64,000 bases of DNA from Nocardioides psychrotolerans (GTDB taxonomy: Bacteria; Actinomycetota; Actinomycetes; Propionibacteriales; Nocardioidaceae), in assembly GCF_900113685.1 (NCBI RefSeq), contig NZ_FOQG01000010.1, forward strand, positions 97,632 to 161,631, given 5' to 3'. The notes under the pieces are model-generated. The model saw only the letters and a program-made list of their open reading frames with translations, searched no databases and had not been told where the DNA came from. The position numbers and the translations under genes are program-made. Of the stretch, positions 1-8,781 are shown piece by piece. How positions within the stretch are numbered: position 1 is the first letter of the stretch; each line of letters begins with the position of its first letter.

Positions 1-39
1 GATGCCGAACTGCCATCGAACGATGTCCAACATGTCCAC
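1..39 (-). CDS. cydA: Cytochrome bd oxidase subunit I, N-terminus only
   Basis: Only the first 13 codons lie in the window; the gene runs off the left edge on the minus strand. The reading MDMLDIVRWQFGI from a GTG codon at 39 matches the typical start of cytochrome bd quinol oxidase subunit I (MD-x-LD-x-x-RWQFGI). A Shine-Dalgarno AGGAG at 47-51 lies 7 nt before the GTG. The enzyme is a membrane terminal oxidase with high oxygen affinity that oxidises quinol. A DosR-like dyad at 123-142 lies about 85 bp upstream, so induction by the DevR/DevS-like system nearby is likely (inference). The identification rests on a very short peptide, although the motif is distinctive. Confidence 0.78.
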   Translation of the reverse strand, partial: MDMLDIVRWQFGI

Positions 40-122
40 GGGTGATCTCCTGAGCAGGGGGCTGGTGCTCTCTCACCCTGGGCGGTCGACGACTCCGTCA
101 GCACAGGCGTGGGTCCCGACGT

Positions 123-142
123 GACGGGACGTTGGTCCCGTC
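123..142. promoter_or_regulatory. DosR/DevR-like operator upstream of cydA
   Basis: The core GGGAC-GTTG-GTCCC sits in a nearly perfect 20-bp dyad with outer arms GAC/GTC. It fits the GGGACTNNAGTCCC core of mycobacterial DosR boxes in half-site sequence and spacing, but not in the T/A centre. It lies between the end of the Ddn-like gene and the cydA start, 84 bp from the start codon. A further GTCCC half-site lies just to its left. A devR/devS-like pair is encoded 2 kb away. Confidence 0.6.
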
Positions 143-172
143 CCGGGTGACACAGCTCTCCGTGACCAGCTC

Positions 173-1198
173 TCAGTGATCGACGCGTCGCGTGAGCCGC
201 AGGTCGAGAACGACCCACGGCGTGTCCGGGGGGACCTGGACCTGGGGGCGCGACGTGCAGTGGACCCGGTAGGCCTCCAGCCAGCCCTGGTCACCAGGAC
301 GCACCACGGAGGCCCGGGCCGTCAGCCAGACCCCGCCACGCAGCACCTCCACGTCGGGCTCCGTGTCGATGTTGTGCCACCACGTCCGGCTCTTCGGATG
401 ACTGACGAGCACCACCAGCCGACCGTGGGTCGAGGCGGCCAGGACGGGCAGCCGATGCAGCAGCCCGCTCTGACGACCGACCACCCCGAGGCCGACGAGG
501 TGGACGGAGAGACGGTCGTGCCACCGCGACTCCAGCAGCCACAGGACGAGGCGGTCCACCGGGCGTGAGCCGGCGAGGGTGGGGAGCAGCAGCCCCGTGA
601 GGAGGCCGTACGTCGCTCCGGCGAGGGCGCCGCCCGCCGACGCCACCAAGGTCTGCGTGGGCCATCCGGCGTCAGCACCGGGGGCGACGACGGCGTAGAT
701 CGCGATCGGAAGGGCCGACCCCCACCCCACGGCACTGGCCAGGGGCCACCGGCGGGCGTGGTGGAACACGTGGGTCAGGCGCAGGGCCTGGAGGGACCCG
801 AGGACCCCGCCGAGCGCCCCCCCGACGGCAACGGCGCTCAGCGTGATCCCGAGCGGAGCGGTGACGGGGTGGCCCGGCGCCAGGAGCAGCACTCCGCACA
901 GAACGGTCGCGGCTGCGGTCGCCGCGACCCAGATGGCGCGGTCTGCGGGCGCCAGCCAGGTGCGGAGGGCCCGGACCTGGAGCAGTCCCAGGAGCGTGCC
1001 TGCCAGCAGGGAGCCGAGCAGGACCCCTGCCCAGTCGGTCCCCGTCTCGGTGAGCGGCTCGCTCCACCTGGCGAGGAGCACGCCACCGGGAGCGGCGACG
1101 GCACCGCCGACGGTGCTCAGCAGGAGCCATGGCCGGAGATGGGGGAGGTGGTCGGTGGCCAGCGTGCCGGTGGTCGTCACGGGGGCCGTGGTCCTCAT
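173..1198 (-). CDS. Membrane protein with C-terminal Ddn-like (F420 nitroreductase family) domain
   Basis: A 341-aa protein. Residues ~20-210 hold about six hydrophobic segments rich in Gly and Ala. Residues ~225-341 resemble the DUF385/Ddn split-barrel family, with elements GRQSGLLHRLPVL, LVVLVSHPKSRTWWHNI and VEVLRGGVWLTARA in the usual order. Family members bind F420H2 or act as quinone or nitro-reductases; a membrane-anchored version could act on menaquinone (inference). The ATG at 1198 overlaps the stop codon of the upstream nitroreductase gene (ATGA), so the two genes are translationally coupled and probably share the DosR-like control. The fusion of a multi-pass membrane domain to a Ddn domain is unusual. 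The function of the membrane part is unknown. Confidence 0.72.
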   Translation of the reverse strand: MRTTAPVTTTGTLATDHLPHLRPWLLLSTVGGAVAAPGGVLLARWSEPLTETGTDWAGVLLGSLLAGTLLGLLQVRALRTWLAPADRAIWVAATAAATVLCGVLLLAPGHPVTAPLGITLSAVAVGGALGGVLGSLQALRLTHVFHHARRWPLASAVGWGSALPIAIYAVVAPGADAGWPTQTLVASAGGALAGATYGLLTGLLLPTLAGSRPVDRLVLWLLESRWHDRLSVHLVGLGVVGRQSGLLHRLPVLAASTHGRLVVLVSHPKSRTWWHNIDTEPDVEVLRGGVWLTARASVVRPGDQGWLEAYRVHCTSRPQVQVPPDTPWVVLDLRLTRRVDH

Positions 1199-2037
1199 GG
1201 CAGCAGGATGTCGGAGAAGGCTCGCCGCCCCGTACGACGAAGCTCGCTGCGGCCGATCTGCTGCCAGCCGATGCGGATCACCAGCTGCGGCTCGGCCAAC
1301 CCGCCGAGGACCTCACGATGGAGCTCGGAGCGGGTCTCCTCGTCCTCGATCACGCAGCTGAGGGGGACCAGCGAGAGGCCGTCCGTCGTGGCAGCCAACC
1401 AGACCTGGCTCAGCGCCTCGCCAGCGCTCAGCCAGGCGCGGGGGTCGTCCCGCTCGGTGAGGAGGACGAGCAGCCCGTCGGACCCCTCGACGTGCTCCCC
1501 ACGCGGGCTGTGCCCGTGCTCCTGGCGGTCGACCGCTCGGTTGACGAGCAGCTCCACCCGGAGCCGGGGGCCGATGTCGAGCAGGGGCAGGACTTGCGTC
1601 CCCGGCGCCGAGGCTGTGGAGGCCAGGGTCGCCAGGCGTTCGTCCGGCACCGGCCACGCGGTGAAGCGCCGACGGTCGGTGCAGCGCTTGGCGAGGGCGT
1701 CGAGGTCGGCGGCCGCGAGGGCGCTGGGCTCGCCCGGGGTGAGGTGGAGCGTGGCCAGGTGGCTCGGACGGTCGAGGTCGGGTGCGTATTCCACCTGTGC
1801 CGGAAGGCCCAGGGCCGCAGCCGCCACACGGGCGTGGTGCAACGCTGCACCGCAGCTGAGGATCACCCCCCGACCGCGCGGATCGGTGAGCGGGAGTCGG
1901 CGGGACTGGTCGGCGTGCAGCTCGATCCGGTGATCACCCAGCCGCCACAGCCAGGGCTGCGAGTTGCGCACGCTGGGGGCCGCGCAGGCGAGCTCGACGA
2001 CGCGTCGGGTCTCGACGATGCATCGGGTGTCGGCCAT
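1195..2037 (-). CDS. Acg-family nitroreductase-like flavoprotein
   Basis: About 280 aa. The N-terminal pattern ELACAAPSVRNSQPW and later segments (DRRRFTAWPV, VNRAVDRQ, GEALSQVWLAAT) match the Acg family (Rv2032/Rv3131/Rv3127 type). In mycobacteria these are DosR-regulated, FMN-binding nitroreductase homologues thought to sequester FMN rather than turn it over. I place the start at the ATG at 2037 because GGAGG lies 5 nt before it; an ATG 12 nt upstream (2049) overlaps that ribosome-binding site. The gene is divergent from devR, with a DosR-like dyad at 2129-2148, and is followed with a 4-bp overlap by the Ddn-like membrane gene. This context supports a role in the hypoxia or redox response. 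Confidence 0.8.
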   Translation of the reverse strand: MADTRCIVETRRVVELACAAPSVRNSQPWLWRLGDHRIELHADQSRRLPLTDPRGRGVILSCGAALHHARVAAAALGLPAQVEYAPDLDRPSHLATLHLTPGEPSALAAADLDALAKRCTDRRRFTAWPVPDERLATLASTASAPGTQVLPLLDIGPRLRVELLVNRAVDRQEHGHSPRGEHVEGSDGLLVLLTERDDPRAWLSAGEALSQVWLAATTDGLSLVPLSCVIEDEETRSELHREVLGGLAEPQLVIRIGWQQIGRSELRRTGRRAFSDILLP

Positions 2038-2128
2038 CACGTCCTCCATCGGGGCTCACGTCCGGGAAGTGGGTGGGGCCCCGAAGACGTGTCGTGAATC
2101 CCAGAGTGGGCGCACCGACGCCGCTTCC

Positions 2129-2148
2129 CCAGGGACGAAGGTCCCCTC
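2129..2148. promoter_or_regulatory. DosR/DevR-like operator between acg and devR
   Basis: The core GGGAC-GAAG-GTCCC (2132-2145) has the same half-sites and 4-nt spacer as the dyad at 123-142. It lies 92 bp upstream of the acg start and is centred about 66 bp upstream of the leaderless devR start, so it could drive acg and autoregulate devR. Confidence 0.62.
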
Positions 2149-2191
2149 GGCCCGGGGCTTCAGGACCCGACCGACCTACGTGAGGGCGCCC

Positions 2192-2197
2192 TAGAGT
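2192..2197 (+). promoter_or_regulatory. -10 element of devR, leaderless
   Basis: TAGAGT lies 6 nt before the devR ATG at 2204. Transcription would start at the ATG itself, and no Shine-Dalgarno sequence is present. Confidence 0.55.
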
Positions 2198-2203
2198 GAG
2201 GAC

Positions 2204-2875
2204 ATGACCGAGGAAACCAGCGGTGAGACCGCACGCGCCACACCCATCAAGGTCTTCCTGCTCGACGACCACGAGATCGTCCGGCGAGGCATCAAGGACC
2301 TGCTGGAGAGCCAGGGCGACATCGTGGTGGTGGGGGAGTCCGGCTCGGCCGTCGAGGCCGCCGCCCGCATCCCCGCCCTCCGTCCGGACGTCGCCATCCT
2401 CGACGGCCGGCTCCCGGACGGCACCGGCATCGACGTGTGCCGCGAGGTGCGCTCGGTCGACCCCACGATCCACGCGCTCATCCTCACGTCCTACGACGAC
2501 GACGAGGCACTGTTCTCCGCGATCATGGCCGGCGCCGCCGGCTACGTCCTCAAGCAGGTGCGCGGCCACGACCTCGTCGACACGGTGCGTCGCGTCGCTG
2601 CTGGGCAGTCGATGCTCGACCCGGCCGTCACCGCTCAGGTGCTCGAGCGGGTGCGGCGCGGGCCCCACGTCGACCCCACCATCCAGCAGCTCACCCCCCA
2701 GGAGCAGCGGATCCTGGAGCTGATCGGGGAGGGCATGACCAACCGCCAGATCGGTGCCACGCTGTTCCTGGCGGAGAAGACGGTCAAGAACTACGTCTCC
2801 TCGATGCTCGCCAAGCTCGGCCTCAGCAGCCGCACCCAGGCTGCGATCTTCGCGACCAAACACGCCCAGTCCTGA
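2204..2875 (+). CDS. devR: DevR/DosR-like NarL-family response regulator
   Basis: A 223-aa protein. The receiver domain (~15-130) has the acidic pair D21/D22, the phospho-acceptor D67 in AILDGRLPDG, the switch Thr in ILTSYDDD and the Lys in YVLKQVRG. A LuxR/NarL helix-turn-helix domain follows (~155-218; LTPQEQRILELIGEGMTNRQ, then EKTVKNYVSSMLAKLG). Length and wording are close to mycobacterial DosR. The gene is leaderless and is followed 25 bp later by the cognate kinase gene. By family knowledge it activates dormancy or hypoxia genes at GGGAC-N4-GTCCC sites, and two such sites lie within 2.1 kb. Confidence 0.88.
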   Translation: MTEETSGETARATPIKVFLLDDHEIVRRGIKDLLESQGDIVVVGESGSAVEAAARIPALRPDVAILDGRLPDGTGIDVCREVRSVDPTIHALILTSYDDDEALFSAIMAGAAGYVLKQVRGHDLVDTVRRVAAGQSMLDPAVTAQVLERVRRGPHVDPTIQQLTPQEQRILELIGEGMTNRQIGATLFLAEKTVKNYVSSMLAKLGLSSRTQAAIFATKHAQS

Positions 2876-2888
2876 CCCTTCCGTGCCC

Positions 2889-4640
<1,752 letters not shown>

Positions 4641-4657
4641 GCCCGTCGGTCTCCACC

Positions 4658-5629
4658 TCAGCGCAGGGCGCGCATGGACGGTGTGAAGAACCGGGTCAGC
4701 GTGCTGGTGCGCGTGGCGCTGAGGTGCAGGTCGTCGTAGAAGGTGTGGATCCCGTCCTGGATGCCCCGACACATGACCTGCCCGCAGTAGGCGCTGTTGA
4801 CGTCGATCAGCCGGGGCGTGCCCGCCAGGTCCTGCATGCGCTCGCGCAGCCAGGCCTCCGTCTCGTCCTCGTCGTAGATCGCGCGAGCGCGCAGCACGTC
4901 ACAGGAGTAGGGGTCCTCGCCCCGGGTGCACGGCAGCGTCACGCGCGGCACGGTCGCGGTCTGCCCGATCACGTCGACGTCCACGCCCACGCGGCCCAGG
5001 GCCGGGAACAGGGCGGCAGCGCTGGACTCGAAGAGCTCGACCTTGCCCTGGGTCGTCTCGTCGTAGCCGAAGAGCGGGGCGAGCGGCCCGATGGTGCTCT
5101 CCCGGGCGGCTCTCCGGTAGCCGGCCCAGTGGGAGCCGAGGAGCACCCGGACGTCCTGGTCGCCGCGCTGGAGGCGCATGACGTACTTCATCGCCAGGTA
5201 GTTGTTGGTCGCGCACGACTTGGGGTTGCGGGGAGCCCGGTCGATCGGCACCTTGACCGGGGGGCAGCCACCGAGGACGAAGGCCGTCAGGTTGGCGCCA
5301 CGGGCGATGGCGGCGTTGCGGACCGCCGGGATGTACTGCCAGGCGTGCGAGTCACCCCAGAGGACGACCGTGGGGCGCTTGGCTCGGTAGGGCGTGAGGT
5401 GACACGCGACCGGGACCGGCGGGATGATCGCGTAGCGGATGCACTCCTGCGGCAGCGAGGGGACGTCCTGGCTCGGGTCGACCTCGGCCGTGGCGGCGCT
5501 CGCAACGGGGGCGCTCGAGACCGGCGGTCCCTGCAGGACGAGCATGGCGACGACCGCGAGGACGATGGCGACGACGGCCCTCGTCCGGACGCGGCTCAGT
5601 GCGGGGCCGGTGGGGTGCCGAGGGTCCAT
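4658..5629 (-). CDS. Exported SGNH-domain protein
   Basis: A 323-aa protein with an N-terminal hydrophobic segment (~15-45) that is a signal anchor or signal peptide. An SGNH fold follows: the nucleophile block VVLWGDSHAWQYIP, the oxyanion region FVLGGCPP, and a C-terminal DDLHLS with the Asp-His pair. This matches the SGNH domain found at the C-terminus of OafA-type acyltransferases, here without the acyltransferase-3 membrane domain. Likely role: O-acyl transfer or deacylation of cell-surface glycans (inference). A second protein of the same type is encoded at 41198-42295. The Cys-rich middle could form disulfides outside the cell. Confidence 0.72.
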   Translation of the reverse strand: MDPRHPTGPALSRVRTRAVVAIVLAVVAMLVLQGPPVSSAPVASAATAEVDPSQDVPSLPQECIRYAIIPPVPVACHLTPYRAKRPTVVLWGDSHAWQYIPAVRNAAIARGANLTAFVLGGCPPVKVPIDRAPRNPKSCATNNYLAMKYVMRLQRGDQDVRVLLGSHWAGYRRAARESTIGPLAPLFGYDETTQGKVELFESSAAALFPALGRVGVDVDVIGQTATVPRVTLPCTRGEDPYSCDVLRARAIYDEDETEAWLRERMQDLAGTPRLIDVNSAYCGQVMCRGIQDGIHTFYDDLHLSATRTSTLTRFFTPSMRALR

Positions 5630-5659
5630 GTCATGCTCAACGTCGCACTCGTCCTCGGG

Positions 5660-6514
5660 TCACGCGCAGTTGTCGCACACCCCGGTGGCGGGCAGCTGCA
5701 GGTAGCAGACGGGGCACTTGGCGATCTCGCGCTCCTGGTGGCGGATCTTGCGCTCGCGCCCACGCGTGGCGGCGAGCTTGTCGGAGAGTGCCGGGACCCC
5801 GCCGCCCTCGGGGAGGTCGGCAGCGTCGAAGTGCCGGTGCGCCTTCAGGCGCTCCTTGGCGGCGTGGTCGTCCGCGTCGTCGGGGGCGGTGCCCGTCGCC
5901 GTGAGGACGGCAGGACCGTAGGCGCTGCTCACGCTGCCGTCGGCGGTGATGCAGAACGCGGCGAGCAACGGCTCGTCGCGCTTGTCGCAGTCGGCGGCGA
6001 CACGGGTCAGCACATCCCCGATCCAGTAGTGCGGCATCTGCTTGGTGCGGATGCCGGTGAGGTTCTGCACCTGCGTCGCGAGCTCCTTGTGGGTGATCAG
6101 CGCGTGGTAGCGACCGGCCACCTCGATGAGCACGCCGCGCGCGGCCTCGGCCCAGGCGTCGCGGGCCTCCTCGGCGCCCACGTCGGCGACGTCGCGCCAC
6201 TCGCCCGTGGCAGGGTCGATGGCCAGGGCGGTCGTGTCGACGTAGGTCGTCTCGAAGTCGAGGGCCTGGAGGATCTCGGCGACCTGGTGCTTGCCGTTGC
6301 CGAGGCGACGGCGCGAGGCGGCGGTGCCGGTGGCGTGCTTGTAGGCCACGCCCAGGATCGCGGTGGCGTCGTAGGTCGTGTCCTCGTGGTGCAGGAGGAA
6401 CTCCGAGGTCCGGCCGAATCCGTAGACCGTCAGGAAGGCGTCGACACCCCGCTCGTCGTGCTCCGCAATGGCGCTCAGGACATGGTCACGGGTCACAACG
6501 TCGAAGTCAGTCAC
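5660..6514 (-). CDS. ScoMcrA-like N-terminal head domain protein with C-terminal zinc ribbon
   Basis: A 284-aa protein. Residues 1-90 (HVLSAIAEHDERGVDAFL, YGFGRTSEF, then YDATAILGVAYKHATG and VAEILQALDFE) resemble the head domain at the N-terminus of ScoMcrA-type modification-dependent restriction enzymes. The middle (~115-200) includes ALITHKELATQVQNLTG, an unrecognised region. The C-terminus ends in CPVCYLQLPATGVCDNC, a CxxC...CxxC zinc ribbon. No HNH nuclease motif is visible, so it is not a complete McrA. The GTG start at 6514 follows TAGTGT by 6 nt (leaderless). Possible roles are DNA-end or modified-DNA recognition, or a defence accessory protein. The neighbours give no support for either. 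Confidence 0.6.
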   Translation of the reverse strand: MTDFDVVTRDHVLSAIAEHDERGVDAFLTVYGFGRTSEFLLHHEDTTYDATAILGVAYKHATGTAASRRRLGNGKHQVAEILQALDFETTYVDTTALAIDPATGEWRDVADVGAEEARDAWAEAARGVLIEVAGRYHALITHKELATQVQNLTGIRTKQMPHYWIGDVLTRVAADCDKRDEPLLAAFCITADGSVSSAYGPAVLTATGTAPDDADDHAAKERLKAHRHFDAADLPEGGGVPALSDKLAATRGRERKIRHQEREIAKCPVCYLQLPATGVCDNCA

Positions 6515-6520
6515 CTCATG

Positions 6521-6526
6521 ACACTA
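6521..6526 (-). promoter_or_regulatory. -10 element of the ScoMcrA-head gene, leaderless
   Basis: TAGTGT on the minus strand lies 6 nt before the GTG at 6514. Confidence 0.45.
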
Positions 6527-6607
6527 GGGCTTCGCAGACCGAACGCGTGCTTCGGGGACCGTGCGCAGGCCCGTGAGCAACGTCACCCCGCTCCAAACCG
6601 GGGCCGT

Positions 6608-8059
6608 TCACCAGGGGCTGGGCCGGTAGTCCTTCACGAAGCAGCCGTAGAGGTCCTCGCCGGCCTCGCCCAGCACGATCGGGTCGTAGACCCGCGCCGC
6701 ACCGTCGACCAGGTCGAGGGGGGCGTGCCATCCCTCGGCCGCGATCCGCAGCTTGTCCTGGTGGGGACGTTCGTCGGTGATCCAGCCGGTGTCGACCGCT
6801 GTCATCAGGATCCGGTCGGTCACGAACATCTCCTCGGCGCTGGTGCGGGTCAGCATGTTGAGCGCGGCCTTCGCCATGTTGGTGTGCGGGTGCCCCGCGC
6901 CCTTGTAGCGGCGGGAGAACTGACCCTCCATGGCCGAGACGTTGACGACGTAGCGACGGCGCGCCTCGGAGGCGCGCATTGCCGGTCGGAGCCTCGAGAT
7001 GAGCAGGAAGGGGGCGATCGAGTTGCAGAGCTGGACCTCCAGGAGCTCGAGGGGGTCGACCTCCTCGACCTTCTGGGTCCAGGAGTTGACCTGCTGGAGG
7101 TCGGGCAGGAGCCCTCCGGCATCGACCGCCGTGCCGGCCAGGTGGGCCTCCAGGGACGCGTTGCCGGCGCTGAGGGCCAACGCCGTCATGGCGGCGGGGG
7201 ACTCACCGAGGTGGTGCGCGACCGGGTGGTCCTGCAGCGTGCCGGCGATGGAGGCCGGGTGCAGCTCCGAGACGCGGTCGAAGGTGACCAGGTCCGGCAG
7301 GGCGAGGTCGGTCGGCAGCGGGGCCAGCTCACCCTCGACCAGCGGGGCGTAGGAGCCGGGGGAACGGCGCACGGTCTGGCAGGCGTTGTTGATGAGGATG
7401 TCGAGCGGGCCGGCGGCTGCGACCTCCTCGGTCAGCGAGATGACCTGCGTAGGGTCACGAAGGTCGATGCCGACGACGGTCAGGCGGTCGATCCAGTCGG
7501 CGGCGTCGGGCATCGCGGCGAACCGGCGTACGGCGTCCTTGGGGAAGCGGGTGGTGATGGTCGTGGTGGCACCATCTCGCAGGAGCCGCAGGGCGATGTA
7601 CATCCCGATCTTGGCGCGCCCGCCCGTGAGCAGCGCCCGACGGCCCGTCAGGTCGGTGCGCTGGTCGCGCTTCGCGTGGGAGGAGCGCGCGCAGTCCGGG
7701 CAGAGCCAGTGGTAGAACGCATCGACCAGGATGTAGTCCTGCTTGCAGATGTAGCACCCGCGCGGGTTGATCAGCTCGCCGGCGAAGGCACCGGTGGCGG
7801 AAGAGACCAGCGCGATCCCCTCGGTCTCGTCGTCGATGCGCAAGGGGGAGCCGGTGGCGGTCAGCGCGGTGACCGCGCGGTCGGCGGCCAGCTCCTCGGC
7901 CCTCTTGCGGGCCCGACGCTCGCTCTTGAGCGCCTTGTACATGTGGGACGCCGCGTGCTTGACGGTCTGGATGTCGGCGTGGTCGCTGGGCAGCTCGTGG
8001 AGCTGGTGGAGGACCCTGACCGTGGTGGCGAGGTCGTCAGGATCGATTCCGTTGGACAC
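6608..8059 (-). CDS. SDR-family protein with N-terminal helical region and Cys4 zinc finger
   Basis: A 483-aa protein. Residues ~1-70 are helical and charged. A Cys4 motif (CYICKQDY, then WLCPDCA) lies at ~100-125. A Rossmann SDR domain follows from ~137: TGGRAKIG replaces the usual TGxxxGxG, with NNACQT for NNAG and VVNVSAMEGQFS for the catalytic Ser. At the YxxxK position the sequence is HTNMAKAALNML, so Thr replaces the catalytic Tyr and the Lys is kept. Reductase chemistry may therefore be altered or absent. GTG at 8059 follows TACGAT by 6 nt (leaderless). The substrate is unknown, and the zinc finger suggests a partner protein or nucleic acid. Confidence 0.72.
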   Translation of the reverse strand: MSNGIDPDDLATTVRVLHQLHELPSDHADIQTVKHAASHMYKALKSERRARKRAEELAADRAVTALTATGSPLRIDDETEGIALVSSATGAFAGELINPRGCYICKQDYILVDAFYHWLCPDCARSSHAKRDQRTDLTGRRALLTGGRAKIGMYIALRLLRDGATTTITTRFPKDAVRRFAAMPDAADWIDRLTVVGIDLRDPTQVISLTEEVAAAGPLDILINNACQTVRRSPGSYAPLVEGELAPLPTDLALPDLVTFDRVSELHPASIAGTLQDHPVAHHLGESPAAMTALALSAGNASLEAHLAGTAVDAGGLLPDLQQVNSWTQKVEEVDPLELLEVQLCNSIAPFLLISRLRPAMRASEARRRYVVNVSAMEGQFSRRYKGAGHPHTNMAKAALNMLTRTSAEEMFVTDRILMTAVDTGWITDERPHQDKLRIAAEGWHAPLDLVDGAARVYDPIVLGEAGEDLYGCFVKDYRPSPW

Positions 8060-8065
8060 CGGCAG

Positions 8066-8071
8066 ATCGTA
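8066..8071 (-). promoter_or_regulatory. -10 element of the zinc-finger SDR gene, leaderless
   Basis: TACGAT on the minus strand lies 6 nt before the GTG at 8059. Confidence 0.45.
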
Positions 8072-8174
8072 CGGCGCCCGATCTCCTCATCGTGCGGGGC
8101 CTACGCTGGGTGGTGACCCCCTCGGGCGACGGGCCCATCCGGGCACTGCGCCCGGTGGCAGGAAGGCGGACGTC

Positions 8175-8639
8175 ATGACGACGTCACGGACCGGCACCAT
8201 CCCCCCAGCCCCGAAGCCGGTCCCGTCCGCTGCGTCGAGGACGGGTCCCGACGCGGTGCGACTGGCGCTGGCCGCCGCCTTCTACTCCGGCCCCCTCGAC
8301 GGCGCGTGGTGGCCGGGCTCGCGCGACCTGCAGCGAGAAGCACGCGCGCTCGTCGACGGCTTCCCCACGGAGCGTGGGCGGGTGCACCGACTGCTCGTCT
8401 CGGCGCCCGACTGGGACCGCACCGGTGCCCGCGTGCAGGCCCGCCGTGGCCCCATCCGGGTGGGCGTCTTCCCTCGTGACGACCTGCACGTCGTCGTCCT
8501 CACCCTCCACGACGGCACCCGGCTGCGGCTGCTCGTGGTGGCTCCCGCGACGTCGGCGACCGTGGCCCGGTCGCTGATGGAGCAGGCGAGCGCCGCGGGC
8601 AACCGGCGCGACGCAGCGACCCTGATCGCCGCCTCCTGA
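8175..8639 (+). CDS. DUF5994 family protein
   Basis: A 154-aa soluble protein. The motif GPLDGAWWPGSRDL (~40-55), a central LLVSAPDWDRTG and a late DGTRLRLLVVAPATSATVA match the actinobacterial DUF5994 family, whose function is unknown. The ATG at 8175 is chosen because AGGAAGG lies 8 nt upstream. The gene is divergent from the zinc-finger SDR gene. Confidence 0.65.
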   Translation: MTTSRTGTIPPAPKPVPSAASRTGPDAVRLALAAAFYSGPLDGAWWPGSRDLQREARALVDGFPTERGRVHRLLVSAPDWDRTGARVQARRGPIRVGVFPRDDLHVVVLTLHDGTRLRLLVVAPATSATVARSLMEQASAAGNRRDAATLIAAS

Positions 8640-8667
8640 ACGGCTGTTCGGGCGGTTTCCTCAAGGA

Positions 8668-8704
8668 AGCCGCAAGGTTCCTCGGGGGAGCCTGCAAGGT
8701 TCGG
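8668..8704 (+). repeat. Short direct repeat before the secreted protein gene
   Basis: AGCCGCAAGGTTC (8668-8680) recurs as AGCCTGCAAGGTTC (8689-8702), 21 bp apart. The pair lies about 80-110 bp upstream of the secreted-protein start and could be a tandem regulator site. Confidence 0.35.
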
Positions 8705-8708
8705 GTCG

Positions 8709-8724
8709 TCCCCTCGAAAGGGGA
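8709..8724 (+). promoter_or_regulatory. Short stem-loop in the leader of the secreted protein gene
   Basis: TCCCCT-CGAA-AGGGGA is a perfect 6-bp stem with a tetraloop, about 57 bp before the ATG at 8782. It could be an operator dyad or an mRNA hairpin. Confidence 0.3.
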
Positions 8725-8781
8725 GTTTCGACGTGTCAGGGTTGCTTCATCAGCCCGCACCACCCGAGAAACGAGTCGCCC

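Noticed and set aside
8660..8704. Possible FliA-type (flagellar sigma) promoter with CTCAAGG and GCAAGG blocks
   Set aside because: The spacing and the -10 do not fit, and no motility gene is nearby; kept only as a short direct repeat.
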